64,000 nt of DNA from UBA5793 sp040255465. GTDB lineage: Bacteria; Planctomycetota; Phycisphaerae; Phycisphaerales; UBA5793. The stretch covers positions 248,001 to 312,000 of the forward strand of contig JBDZVA010000001.1 of the NCBI GenBank assembly GCA_040255465.1, in the 5' to 3' direction. Both the position numbers and the translations under genes were made by a program. Below the pieces are notes generated by a model. It searched no databases. It was not told the DNA's origin and worked only from the letters and a program-made list of their open reading frames with translations. Shown here in pieces: positions 36,360-45,382 of the stretch (positions are counted from its first letter, which is position 1; each line of letters starts with the position of its first letter).

Positions 36360-37022
36360 TTGTCACCATTTCGAACATCGCCCGCCGTGCTACTGCTGGT
36401 CGGCCTTGCGTTCATGCTCACCGGCTGTCAGAAAACCTACTACAACACCATGGAAGCATTCGGCGTGCACAAGCGCGACATCCTCGTCGATCGCGTCGAA
36501 AAAGCGCGCGATGATCAGCAGGAAGCCAAGGTGGAGTTCCAGACCGCGCTGGATAAGTTCAGCTCCGTGGTCAACATGCCCGGCAGCAACCTGCGCACGA
36601 AGTACGATGAACTCAACGCCCAGTTGAAGCGCTGTGACGGCAAGGCCGAGGACGTGCGTGATCGCATCGCAGCGATCGAGAGCGTGGGCGATGCCCTCTT
36701 CACGGAGTGGGAGGCCGAACTGGATCAGTATTCGAGCGCCGATCTGCGGCGCCGTAGTGAGGAGACGCTTGATCTCACACGAAGTCGCTACGACCAGTTG
36801 ATGCGAGCCATGAAGCGGGCGGAAGCAAAGATGGATCCGGTGCTCGTGGCCTTCAACGACCAGGTGCTCTTCCTCAAGCACAATCTCAATGCGCAGGCTA
36901 TTGCGTCGCTGCAAGGTGAAGTTGCGGGGATCGAAGATGATGTCGCCGCCCTCATCGCGGAGATGACCGCAGCCATTGCTGAGGCCAACGCGTTTATCGA
37001 TGGAATGGGCGAAGGCGGCTGA
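36360..37022 (+). CDS. DUF2959 lipoprotein
   Basis: 220 residues, TTG start after GGGAGATCCCAGG. Lipobox MLTGC places Cys at about 21. The mature part begins YYNTMEAFGVHKRDILVDRVEKARDDQQEAK, which is the DUF2959 hallmark, and is nearly all helical with long coiled coils. Membrane-anchored, probably periplasmic; function unknown. Single gene ended by the hairpin at 37084. Confidence 0.83.
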   Translation: MSPFRTSPAVLLLVGLAFMLTGCQKTYYNTMEAFGVHKRDILVDRVEKARDDQQEAKVEFQTALDKFSSVVNMPGSNLRTKYDELNAQLKRCDGKAEDVRDRIAAIESVGDALFTEWEAELDQYSSADLRRRSEETLDLTRSRYDQLMRAMKRAEAKMDPVLVAFNDQVLFLKHNLNAQAIASLQGEVAGIEDDVAALIAEMTAAIAEANAFIDGMGEGG

Positions 37023-37083
37023 ACGATCCCTCCGAAGGCCAGATCCCCCTTATCCGCTCGCTGAAACGAGCATTCAATCACAA

Positions 37084-37109
37084 CGCGGCCCCGATGCATC
37101 GGGGCCGCG
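37084..37109. terminator. Palindromic hairpin between convergent genes
   Basis: Perfect 11-bp stem CGCGGCCCCGA/TCGGGGCCGCG with TGCA loop. No strong U-tract on either side; likely a shared terminator for the DUF2959 and EF-hand genes. Confidence 0.6.
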
Positions 37110-37149
37110 CTGCACTCTGTCGCATGTTGGGACGACGGATCAGCTGGAA

Positions 37150-37968
37150 TCAGCGGCCATTCCCGCCGCCGCCCGCACCACCACCGCCACCACGGTTGCC
37201 ACGACCTGCAGGGGGTTGGCCGCGTCCTGGCCCGCGCTCCTGCTCTTCCTCCTGGAACTGATCGTGACCCTCTTTCTGAGCCGCGAGCAATTTCTCAAGT
37301 GCGGCCTTGGAGCCGGCGGCATCGCCAGTGAGTATGGCTTCTTCGAGCGCGATCGCGGCCTTGATCGCCTTGATGACGGAGACGCGCATGTCGCGCAGGT
37401 ACAGAGCGGTATTGTCGCCGTACTTCGCCCTGGCCTGTGGCGCCATGTGTTCAGGATCCATCCGAGCCTTGGCGCCGACGAGTGAAGCCTCGATCACACC
37501 GATGCGAACGAGGTCATCGGCCTGTGATTCGGCTGTGAACGGCGAGCGGCGCAGGGCGCGCAAAGCCTGGCCGGCCTGCCGCATGTGGCCGTCGAATGTC
37601 GCTTCCGGTCCGCCCGCGCCGGCGGGTGGCTGGGGCTGACCGAATCCACCCCCGCCGCGCGGACGGTTCGTGAAGTAGGTGGTCAGTTCTTCGCGGGTGA
37701 GGAAGCCGTCCTTGTCGGCATCCGCAATGGGAAACATCTGCTCGGCAAAGCGGCCGGGGACTTCGTCTGGTGACAGTTTCCCGTCGCCGTTGGCATCGTT
37801 TTCCATCATTCGATCGACGATCGGCTGCGGGTCAAACGGGGGGCGATCTCCCGGAGGGGGCCCGTCACCTCCACGGCCTCCGCCGCCCCCTTGTGCAAGT
37901 GCGGACGGGGCGAGCAGTGTGCTCACACCAAGAATCAAAGCGACGGTGGCAGGTTTCGAGATCAGCAT
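37150..37968 (-). CDS. Secreted EF-hand protein with glycine-rich ends
   Basis: 272 residues; ATG after GAGGAGGATGTTGAA, signal peptide to ALAQ (about 26). Two EF-hand loops, DANGDGKLSPDE near 60 and DADKDGFLTREE near 83, should bind calcium. A helical domain follows (about 125-240), and both the region after the signal and the C-terminus are low-complexity Gly/Arg/Pro repeats (GGGGGRGG..., GRGNRGGGGG...). Such calcium-binding exported proteins are numerous in planctomycetes; role unknown. The upstream gene is malic enzyme, 219 bases away. Confidence 0.78.
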   Translation of the reverse strand: MLISKPATVALILGVSTLLAPSALAQGGGGGRGGDGPPPGDRPPFDPQPIVDRMMENDANGDGKLSPDEVPGRFAEQMFPIADADKDGFLTREELTTYFTNRPRGGGGFGQPQPPAGAGGPEATFDGHMRQAGQALRALRRSPFTAESQADDLVRIGVIEASLVGAKARMDPEHMAPQARAKYGDNTALYLRDMRVSVIKAIKAAIALEEAILTGDAAGSKAALEKLLAAQKEGHDQFQEEEQERGPGRGQPPAGRGNRGGGGGAGGGGNGR

Positions 37969-38187
37969 TTCAACATCCTCCTCAGGGAAGCAGGGCGTTC
38001 AAAAACAAAATGGACATATGCGCCAAACGGCGCTGAAGGAAGGCTATTGCACGATCGGGATCAAGGGAATCCACTCCCCACAGCAAATCCGCGCAGATTG
38101 CCGCCGCACCGATGCCCGCGGCCCGGCTCGCATCGGAACGGGCAAGCCGGACCTATCTTCGGTCTATCCCGGCAATCCGGGCGGAGA

Positions 38188-39888
38188 TCAAAGCCCCGGC
38201 GGCCGTCCGTATTCGGGGTACCACATCGCGGCATCGACCGCTTCCTCGATCGACTCATCACGCAAAAGGCGGCCAAGGTCAAGCCGCTTGGCCTCGCGGA
38301 CAATGGCGATGGCGATGCGGCGGGACACGCTGCGCAGGTCGCTTTGATCCGGGTACAGGGCGCCCGCTTCGAGTCGCTCGGCCGAGATGCAATCCGCCAG
38401 AGTTCGCGCTGCCACCAGGAACATCGAATCGGTCACCTGTCGCGCTTCGGAGATGATGCATCCCAGTCCCAGGCCGGGGAAGATAAAGACGTTGTTGCCC
38501 TGCCCGATGATGTGACGCCGACCCTTGTACTCAACCGGATGGAATGGGCTGCCCGTGGCGATCAGCGCGCGACCGTCCGTCCAGCGGATCGCCTCCTCCG
38601 GCGTACACTCCGCCTTGGAGGTGGGGTTCGAAAACGGCATGATGATCGGCCGGTCGACGTGCTTGACCATCTCGCGAATGACCTCCTCGGTGAACACGCC
38701 CGGCTCGGCGGTTGTGCCGATGAGAATGGTCGGCTTGACGTGCGCGACAACTTCCAGCAGTTCGAACGGCCCTTCGCCGGCCAGCCCATACGCCTCCATG
38801 TCCTCCCGGTTCCAGGCCATCGCGCGTTTGTGCGCATCACGGATCATGCGATCGGTGAAGATCAGGCCGCGACTGTCGAGAAACGCCTGGGCGCGTCGGA
38901 TCGTTGCCTCATTCGCTCCCTCTTCGCGCATCGCATCGCGGATCAGTCGCCCGATTCCGACTCCGGCCGCGCCTGAGCCAAGGTAGACAATGCGTTGATC
39001 GCAGAGTCGTTCGCCGGTCTGGCGAAGTGCCGCGAGGATGCCGCCCGTTGCGACGGCGGCGGTGCCCTGGATGTCGTCGTTGAAACTGGTAATGCGCAGG
39101 TGATATCGATCGAGCACCTGGAAGGCTGTGTTCTTGTGAAAGTCTTCCCATTGCAGGAGCGCCCGGGGGAATACCTGAGCGACCGCCTCGACAAACGCCT
39201 CAATGAACTCCTCGAAAGGCTGGCCCCGCAGACGCCGGTGACGCCAGCCGCGGTAGTAGGGATCATTGAGCAGTTCTGCATTGTCCGTGCCGACGTCGAG
39301 ACTGATCGGCAGACACTGTGATGGATGAATGCCTGCGGCTGCGGTGTAGAGTGAGAGCTTGCCGACGGGGATTCCCATGCCACCCGCGCCCTGGTCGCCC
39401 AGTCCGAGGATGCGCTCGTTGTCGGTAGCCACGATGAGGCGGATGTTGTCATCCGGCGAGTTGCGCAGCACTTCCGGAATCCGATCGATCTGATCAGGGG
39501 TGATCCACAGGCCGCGCGGCTGGCGCATGATGTGGCTGTAGCGCTGGCATGCCTGTCCAACGACCGGCGTATAGACAATCGGCATCAGTTCCGGCAGGTT
39601 CTCGATGAGCAGGCGATAGAACAGCGTTTCGTTGCGCTCGCGCAGCGCATCGAGACCGATGAACTTCTCGAGATCATCGCGCTTGTCGCGCAGATGCTCC
39701 AGTTCGAGCGTGACCTGCTCTTCGATCGTCTGGACCGCCGGCGGCAGCAGCCCTTCGAGCTGAAACTCCTCGCGCTCGGTGGGGGTGAAAGCGCAATCCT
39801 TGTTGTAACGTGGATTGCGAAGCAGTTCCTGACCGACGTACTGCATCCGCTCGGTCTCATGACGAGGTGGCATCTGGGCGACTGACAT
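38188..39888 (-). CDS. maeA: NAD-type malic enzyme
   Basis: 566 residues, the size of MaeA/SfcA (oxaloacetate-decarboxylating malate dehydrogenase), converting malate to pyruvate and CO2. Marks: ENLPELMPIVYTPVVGQACQ with the catalytic Tyr, RILGLGDQGAGGMGIPVGKLSLY (site I), FHKNTAFQVLDRY and SFNDDIQGTAAVATGGI, then the NAD site YLGSGAAGVGIG and MPFSNPTSKAECTPE. Full length and intact. Divergent from the ECF sigma gene across 249 bases. Cytoplasmic. Confidence 0.93.
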   Translation of the reverse strand: MSVAQMPPRHETERMQYVGQELLRNPRYNKDCAFTPTEREEFQLEGLLPPAVQTIEEQVTLELEHLRDKRDDLEKFIGLDALRERNETLFYRLLIENLPELMPIVYTPVVGQACQRYSHIMRQPRGLWITPDQIDRIPEVLRNSPDDNIRLIVATDNERILGLGDQGAGGMGIPVGKLSLYTAAAGIHPSQCLPISLDVGTDNAELLNDPYYRGWRHRRLRGQPFEEFIEAFVEAVAQVFPRALLQWEDFHKNTAFQVLDRYHLRITSFNDDIQGTAAVATGGILAALRQTGERLCDQRIVYLGSGAAGVGIGRLIRDAMREEGANEATIRRAQAFLDSRGLIFTDRMIRDAHKRAMAWNREDMEAYGLAGEGPFELLEVVAHVKPTILIGTTAEPGVFTEEVIREMVKHVDRPIIMPFSNPTSKAECTPEEAIRWTDGRALIATGSPFHPVEYKGRRHIIGQGNNVFIFPGLGLGCIISEARQVTDSMFLVAARTLADCISAERLEAGALYPDQSDLRSVSRRIAIAIVREAKRLDLGRLLRDESIEEAVDAAMWYPEYGRPPGL

Positions 39889-40137
39889 GTTGTGTTCCTT
39901 CCGGGCTCGCGGGTGCTTCTCTTGCCATGAGGCGCCAGGTAGGCCGCGTGCGACCAGTTAACAGTCTGCTGAGTGGATGAGAAGGCCAGAGAGAAACATA
40001 CCCCGTTTCGATCGAACCGATCTCGCGGCGAGGAAAGATCTGCCACGCGAGCCTTTTCCAGGAAGTGCTCGCCAAAGTCAGGTTCTTTTCCGGTATGATG
40101 CTTCTGGCATTGTCACCATCAAGGGCGAGTGCGTCAC

Positions 40138-40722
40138 ATGGAAGGTGAGTCAGTCCATTCACCAACGCTGTCCATTCTGCTTGATCAATCGCAGAGTGAT
40201 GCTGGTCGCGTGGCGAAACTGCTGCCTCTGGTTTATGACCAGTTGAGGTCGGTGGCGCAGCGAGCGCTTGCGACGGAGCGGCCGGACCACACGCTGCAGG
40301 CCACGGCCCTGGTTCACGAGGCGTATCTCCGCCTCGTGGGCGATCGAGCCGTGCCTTGGTCGAGCAAGGCCCATTTCTACGTCGCCGCAGCCGAGGCCAT
40401 GCGGCGCATCCTCATCGACCATGCCCGCAGCCGGGGTCGCGTCAAGCGCGGCGGAGATCGAGTGAAACTCAGCTTGACGAGCGTGGCTGATCTCGCCACG
40501 GGAGATTCTTCCGAAATCCTGGGGTTCGACGAGGTCTTCCGACGCTTGGAGACCGAAGTGCCCGAGGCTGCCGCCGTGGTTCGACTCCGGTTCTACGCCG
40601 GTCTGACGACCGATCAGACCGCCGAGGCGCTGGATGTGTCGTCGAACACGGTCGATCGGCGCTGGTCGTTCGCCCGCGCGTGGCTGTTCCGGGCGATGCA
40701 GGAGCGACCCGAGGAAGGCTGA
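40138..40722 (+). CDS. ECF-type RNA polymerase sigma factor (planctomycete TIGR02999 group)
   Basis: 194 residues from ATG 40138 (GTG 40129 possible). Region 2 shows LPLVYDQLRSVAQRAL, HTLQATALVHEAYLRLV, and HFYVAAAEAMRRILIDHARSRGRVKRGG, the exact signature of the planctomycete-expanded ECF subgroup; region 4 shows LRFYAGLTTDQTAEALDVSSNTVDRRWSFARAWL. It is followed 40 bases later by a Ser/Thr kinase gene, the standard partner in this subgroup, which suggests control through phosphorylation rather than a classical anti-sigma factor. TATGAT at 40094 is a possible -10. Confidence 0.92.
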   Translation: MEGESVHSPTLSILLDQSQSDAGRVAKLLPLVYDQLRSVAQRALATERPDHTLQATALVHEAYLRLVGDRAVPWSSKAHFYVAAAEAMRRILIDHARSRGRVKRGGDRVKLSLTSVADLATGDSSEILGFDEVFRRLETEVPEAAAVVRLRFYAGLTTDQTAEALDVSSNTVDRRWSFARAWLFRAMQERPEEG

Positions 40723-40762
40723 TTGGTGGACAGAGCCGCAGGCCGGATGGAGTAGCAGAGCG

Positions 40763-42154
40763 ATGAGCCGTCCGATGGACATTTTTGCCATGGCCTTGGA
40801 TTTCGAGGGCGACGCTCGCGCCGTCTGGCTGGACCGGGCGTGCGGCGACGATGCGGCTCTGCGCGCTGAGGTGGAGTCCCTGCTTGAAGCGCACGATGCC
40901 GCCGGCGCGTTTCTGGGTGATCCCACGCATGTCATGGACGCTGAGAGTTCGAAGGAATCCGCCCGGCAAACGCATCGTCACGCCGGGCCGAGCGAGCAGT
41001 CCGGCCAGATGATCGGCCGCTACAAACTGCTTCAGCCGATCGGCGAAGGCGGATTCGGCTCGGTGTGGATGGCCGAACAGAAAGAGCCCGTCAAACGTCG
41101 CGTCGCGCTCAAGATCATCAAGCTCGGTATGGACACGAAGCAGGTCATTGCCCGTTTCGAGGCTGAGCGCCAGGCACTGGCGATGATGGATCATCCCAAC
41201 ATCGCCAAGGTGCTCGATGCAGGGACGACAGAGAGCGGCCGCCCGTTCTTCGTCATGGAACTGATCAATGGCGTGCCGATCCTCGAATACTGCGACACCC
41301 GGAGGCTGGCTACAAGGGCCAGACTGGATCTCTTCATCAAGGTCTGCAATGCGATTCAGCACGCCCACCAGAAGGGCGTCATCCACCGCGACATCAAGCC
41401 CGGCAACGTGATGATCACGCTGCACGACGGCGTGCCGGTGCCCAAAGTCATCGACTTCGGCATCGCCAAGGCGACCAACCAGGAACTCACGGACAAGACT
41501 CTCTTCACCCAGCACCAGCAGATGATCGGCACGCCGGCCTACATGAGCCCGGAGCAGGCCGAGATGAGCGGACTGGATATCGACACGCGCAGCGACATCT
41601 ACAGCCTCGGCGTCCTGCTCTACGAACTGCTCACCGGCACCACGCCGTTCAATTCAGAAGAACTCATGAGCAAGGGTTACGCGGAGATGATGCGCATCAT
41701 CCGCGAAACCGAGCCGGATCGGCCGAGCACACGCCTGTACACGCTGGGCGATCGCGCCACGCGCACCGCCCAGCAACGGTGCGTCGACGTGCGGGAACTG
41801 GGCTTGGTCTTGCGCGGCGATCTCGACTGGATCATCATGAAGTGCCTTGAGAAGGACCGATCGCGCCGCTACGACACTGCCAACGGCCTGGCCGTCGACA
41901 TCCAGCGGCATCTCGATGATGAGCCAGTCACCGCCGGCCCGCCAGGTGCGAGCTATCGACTCGGCAAGTTTGTCAAGCGCAATCGCGCCGGTGTGATCGC
42001 GGCAGCCCTGGTGGCCACCGCTCTGCTTCTGGGCATTGCGGGAACGACAGGCGGCATGCTGTGGGCGCTTGATCAGAAAACACGGGCTGAACGGGCCGAG
42101 CAGGACCAGGCGCGCGAACTCACTCGCGCCACCGAGGTCAAGCGGCTGATCTAG
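40763..42154 (+). CDS. Ser/Thr protein kinase, ending at an in-frame amber codon
   Basis: 463 residues. After a ~90-residue N-terminal region (ALRAEVESLLEAHD, typical of ECF-linked kinases) comes a Hanks-type kinase: IGEGGFGSVWMAEQ, catalytic Lys in RVALKIIK, HRDIKPGNVMI, DFGIAKA, SPEQAEMS, DIYSLGVLLYELLTG. A membrane helix (AGVIAAALVATALLLGIAGTTGGMLWAL) lies near 425. The frame stops at TAG 42152-42154 and resumes without shift at 42155; homologues normally continue straight into a TPR region, so the gene appears split by one codon. Confidence 0.85.
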   Translation: MSRPMDIFAMALDFEGDARAVWLDRACGDDAALRAEVESLLEAHDAAGAFLGDPTHVMDAESSKESARQTHRHAGPSEQSGQMIGRYKLLQPIGEGGFGSVWMAEQKEPVKRRVALKIIKLGMDTKQVIARFEAERQALAMMDHPNIAKVLDAGTTESGRPFFVMELINGVPILEYCDTRRLATRARLDLFIKVCNAIQHAHQKGVIHRDIKPGNVMITLHDGVPVPKVIDFGIAKATNQELTDKTLFTQHQQMIGTPAYMSPEQAEMSGLDIDTRSDIYSLGVLLYELLTGTTPFNSEELMSKGYAEMMRIIRETEPDRPSTRLYTLGDRATRTAQQRCVDVRELGLVLRGDLDWIIMKCLEKDRSRRYDTANGLAVDIQRHLDDEPVTAGPPGASYRLGKFVKRNRAGVIAAALVATALLLGIAGTTGGMLWALDQKTRAERAEQDQARELTRATEVKRLI

Positions 42155-42157
42155 GAG

Positions 42158-43495
42158 ATGCTCGGCAGTATCAATCCTGAGATCGCCCGTGGCCAGGACA
42201 CCACGTTGCTCAAAGGAATTCTCGACGACACGGCCCAACGGCTGAATCGGGGCGAGGTCAAGGACGAGTTGATCGCGGCTGAATTGCACCTGGTCATCGG
42301 CCAGGCCTATCTCGCTATCGGCATGTGGGACCTGGCGGAGCAACACATCCCCAGCGCTCTGGAGATTCGCACGCGCGTGCTGGGCGAGGAGGATCCGGCC
42401 ACGCTCGATGCGGTGAGTGCGCTAATCGCGCTGCGGGGTCAGCTGGGCCAGGGGGCGACACTCGAAGGGATGGCTCGGGCAAACCTGGAACGACGACAGC
42501 GTGTGCTCGGTCGCGAACACCGCGACACGCTTCGTTCGATGGCGGTGCTGGCGAATGTCTACGGCACGGCGGGGCGCGCTGACCAAGCGGATCCGCTTGC
42601 AAGGGAGACGCTGGCGCTGCGAAGACGCGTTCTCGGGGACGACGACCCCGACACGCTCGAATCCATGATACAGGTCGCCACAGCTGAGTTTGCGGGCGGG
42701 CGGATTGATGAGGCGGCGACGCGCGTTCAGGAAGTGTTGGACCGGCGCATTCGTCTCTTCGGAGAAAACCATCCCGCGACGCTTCTCTCGCAGGACTATC
42801 TGGCTCGGCTGCGCGAATTGACGCACGACTACGAGGCGGCCCTCGTGCTGCGAGTTCAGGCGGTTGAGATCGCTCCCGGACTCATTGGGCAGTCGAATCC
42901 ACACACGCTCAACCTTCGGTCTCGACTCGCGGCTCTTTATGCCAGGATGGGGCGCTACGAGGAGGCCTGTCGGGTCTACGAGACCGATGTGAACGAGCGA
43001 CGTCGGATCGCCGGCGTTTCCCAACGATCGCCCACGTGGACCGCCATGGAAGGACTCGGTACGTGCTATGAGCATCTGGGCCGTGACGCAGATGCCATGA
43101 TCGTGTATCGCGAGTTACTCGACAATCTGCCGGCCGATGAGCGAGACGCGTCCGCAAGTCCAAGGGCACTTACGACGGTGGCGTGGGTCCATTTGCGCGC
43201 AATCGACGAAGTCCACAATCCGAGTCGCGCGTTGCGATTCGCCCAGCAGGCCGTCGAGCTGGTTCGGAGCCGCGATCGCGCGCAGAAGAACCCGCAATTC
43301 CATCGCATGCTGGACACGCTCGCGTCAGCGCAGCACCAGACCGGAGACACGGTCAGTGCGATCGAGACCGAGCGGCTGGCGATTGCCAGTGTGCAAGGCT
43401 GGTTGCGACCGGAACTCCTCGAAGAGTACCAGAGCCGACTGGAAGCGTATGAGGCGGCGCTTGCCGAGTCTGAGCCTGGAGCGAATGACCGGTGA
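42158..43495 (+). CDS. TPR region, the C-terminal half of the kinase gene
   Basis: 445 residues in the same frame as the kinase, starting at the second codon after its amber stop. The opening MLGSINPEIARGQDTTLLKGILDDTAQRL corresponds to the linker that in homologues directly follows the kinase's membrane helix. Repeats of the form 'ALEIRTRVLGEEDPATLDAVSALIALRGQLGQ', 'LALRRRVLGDDDPDTLESM', 'RRIRLFGENHPATLLS' are TPR_10/12-type, near-42-residue units. AGGAG abuts the ATG with no spacing, so independent initiation looks poor. Predicted extracytoplasmic scaffold of the kinase. Confidence 0.7.
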   Translation: MLGSINPEIARGQDTTLLKGILDDTAQRLNRGEVKDELIAAELHLVIGQAYLAIGMWDLAEQHIPSALEIRTRVLGEEDPATLDAVSALIALRGQLGQGATLEGMARANLERRQRVLGREHRDTLRSMAVLANVYGTAGRADQADPLARETLALRRRVLGDDDPDTLESMIQVATAEFAGGRIDEAATRVQEVLDRRIRLFGENHPATLLSQDYLARLRELTHDYEAALVLRVQAVEIAPGLIGQSNPHTLNLRSRLAALYARMGRYEEACRVYETDVNERRRIAGVSQRSPTWTAMEGLGTCYEHLGRDADAMIVYRELLDNLPADERDASASPRALTTVAWVHLRAIDEVHNPSRALRFAQQAVELVRSRDRAQKNPQFHRMLDTLASAQHQTGDTVSAIETERLAIASVQGWLRPELLEEYQSRLEAYEAALAESEPGANDR

Positions 43496-43672
43496 TGGCT
43501 GCGGCGGCAAACATCAAATCATCATTCGAACCAGAAATGCAATAAATCCACGGATTCGTGTGGGGTGGTCGGGCCGCGCCTGTCGCTTTGCGATTGGAGA
43601 GACGGCAGGCTGAACAGATTCTGTGGCGAATCGAACTGCGCGTCAACGGAGAGTCCAACAGAAGGGCAAATC

Positions 43673-44167
43673 ATGAAGTCGCAACTCAAGAACGTACTGT
43701 GTGCCATCATCCTCGCGGCCATTTCACTCGGCGCCGCTCAGCAGGCGTACGCGGCCGGTCCGGTCGCCGCCGGGTACTCGTGGAGCTACCGGGGAAATGA
43801 ACGCCGAACCGTCACCTTTGTGTGCATCGAGCGGTTGAACGGCTCCATCAGAGGTTGGGCGGAGTTCGACTACACAGACCAGGACTCTCATGTGATGGGC
43901 ATCACATCCATGGTCGGTCTGAAAGACGGCACGATTTGCCTCGCTGGCCCCATCACCGAACATCCCAATCCGCAGATGATCGGCTGGACCGGGTTCTTTG
44001 GCGTGCGCGACCGCGGTCGCCGAGGCGAGGGTCTGGATAGCGTGACCACCCTGCTCGTCGCTCCGCCGGAGTTCCCCGACGCCCAGGCCATCCTCGACTA
44101 CCTCGGCGGCTTCATCCCCGAAGAGCAGTTTCAACTCACCAGCGGTGGAGACGTCAAGGTCTGGTAG
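43673..44167 (+). CDS. Small secreted protein
   Basis: 164 residues; ATG 43673 preceded by GAAGGGCAAATC, signal peptide MKSQLKNVLCAIILAAISLG with cleavage near AYAA (27). The mature part looks beta-rich (SWSYRGNERRTVTFVCIERLNGSIRGWAEFDYTDQD) with no known motif. It is the last gene before the prophage and is followed by a hairpin. Function unknown. Confidence 0.62.
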   Translation: MKSQLKNVLCAIILAAISLGAAQQAYAAGPVAAGYSWSYRGNERRTVTFVCIERLNGSIRGWAEFDYTDQDSHVMGITSMVGLKDGTICLAGPITEHPNPQMIGWTGFFGVRDRGRRGEGLDSVTTLLVAPPEFPDAQAILDYLGGFIPEEQFQLTSGGDVKVW

Positions 44168-44200
44168 ACACCGACGAATCGAACAAACATGAATCCCCAT

Positions 44201-44229
44201 GCAGCCTCTGCGCCCAGCGCAGAGGCTGC
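44201..44229 (+). terminator. Hairpin after the 43673 gene
   Basis: Perfect 12-bp stem GCAGCCTCTGCG/CGCAGAGGCTGC (loop CCCAG) 33 bases after the stop; no U-tract. The last chromosomal feature before the prophage. Confidence 0.5.
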
Positions 44230-44308
44230 TGGCTTGCGCGCTCGGGCGCGGCTCTCTCGGGCCACCGGGGCCACCGGATTCCTGTCTACCGATCCGTAAC
44301 ACGACCAG

Positions 44309-44447
44309 CGAAACCGCCAGAATGCGCAACAACGCGCGAATAGGCGCAACAACCCAGGCACGCGAGACTTACGGGCGATTCTGGCGGCGCGATCGAAACC
44401 GCCACATCCACGGCGAACGGAGATTCCGCGACGGCGTGAAACCGCCA
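44309..44447. repeat. Repeats resembling transposase-binding sites at the prophage left end
   Basis: CGAAACCGCCA at 44309-44319 and 44394-44404, TGAAACCGCCA at 44437-44447, and an inverted GATTCTGGCGG at 44377-44387, pairing with CCGCCAGAAT of the first copy. No gene was found here. Mu-type ends carry three subterminal MuA sites with CGAAA cores, one of them inverted. Confidence 0.5.
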
Positions 44448-44597
44448 TACCTGCCGATCCTGACGCATGAACGCCGATCGCGGGCGCTTCGGTGCGCCCT
44501 GCGCCCATCGGTGCGCCCGCGCCTTCCGGCCATTCGACTCGGCATCGACCACCCGTTGATGGGGTGTCGAAGGCTCGTCGATCGGGGTCGATTCGGC

Positions 44598-45380
44598 TCA
44601 TGAGGTCACCACCGATCCGAAGTCCGTCACCACGATGAACCCTCGCGCCTGCATCGCCGCGCACGCCGACGCCAGATCCTCTCCTGGTCGCACATCACCG
44701 GGCCGGATGAGGCAGTACACCAACGGGAATCCGGCGTTCTGGATCTCGTCGAGCGTCATGCCGTTTGGTCCCGGCCGGCCGATGCTGCTGTAGGTGAACA
44801 TCGCTCCGAACTCACGAAGGTGATCGAAGCCATCGCGTTGCGGCCACCCCTCGATCGTCGCTCGATGACCAGTCAGTTCGCCCACCATCCGGATCCGACC
44901 GACCCACTCGGGGCCGAGCTTTGAGCAGTGGTCGAGCACAACCTCCGTGTCCTCACACGGCGCGAGGTTCTCCAAGATGATCTGCATCCGCTTGATGCGT
45001 CGCCTTGTCGCCGCCAGGACCAGGTCGTTGCCCGGGTCTCCCATATAAGTGAGCACATGGCGTCCGGCGCCTCGCATCGGATTGACGAACGCCTGCGAGT
45101 AGGTGGCGAAGAGCGTGCTGTATCCGCCGCCCTCGGCCGTTCGACCGTGCGTGCCCGTGCAGAACTGGATGTACTTCGACGGCGAGCCATCGGGGAGGAT
45201 CTGAGGCTTGTAGCCCCAACCGAACCACACCATCGCCGTGTCGCCACCGGCCGCGATGAACGCGCCCAGGTCGCGTTCGATCATCACCGGCCAGCCACCG
45301 TCGCGCCTCCACTGATTCACGGTGCCGCTGCCAGCGGCGCCGACGGGCATGTTCTGAACCATCATGGAAGTGCTGAGCAT
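44598..45380 (-). CDS. Prophage early protein of unknown function (barrel-like)
   Basis: 260 residues, the distal gene of the early operon. Alternating strands and helices with conserved-looking Asp/Glu/Trp positions (GGDTAMVWFGWGYKP, VVLDHCSKLGPEWVGRI, TIEGWPQRDGFDHL) suggest a TIM-barrel-type enzyme, but no family was recognised. It starts two bases after the stop of the upstream gene. The 52192 gene in the same operon has a similar flavour without clear sequence identity. Confidence 0.6.
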   Translation of the reverse strand: MLSTSMMVQNMPVGAAGSGTVNQWRRDGGWPVMIERDLGAFIAAGGDTAMVWFGWGYKPQILPDGSPSKYIQFCTGTHGRTAEGGGYSTLFATYSQAFVNPMRGAGRHVLTYMGDPGNDLVLAATRRRIKRMQIILENLAPCEDTEVVLDHCSKLGPEWVGRIRMVGELTGHRATIEGWPQRDGFDHLREFGAMFTYSSIGRPGPNGMTLDEIQNAGFPLVYCLIRPGDVRPGEDLASACAAMQARGFIVVTDFGSVVTS

Positions 45381-45382
45381 GG

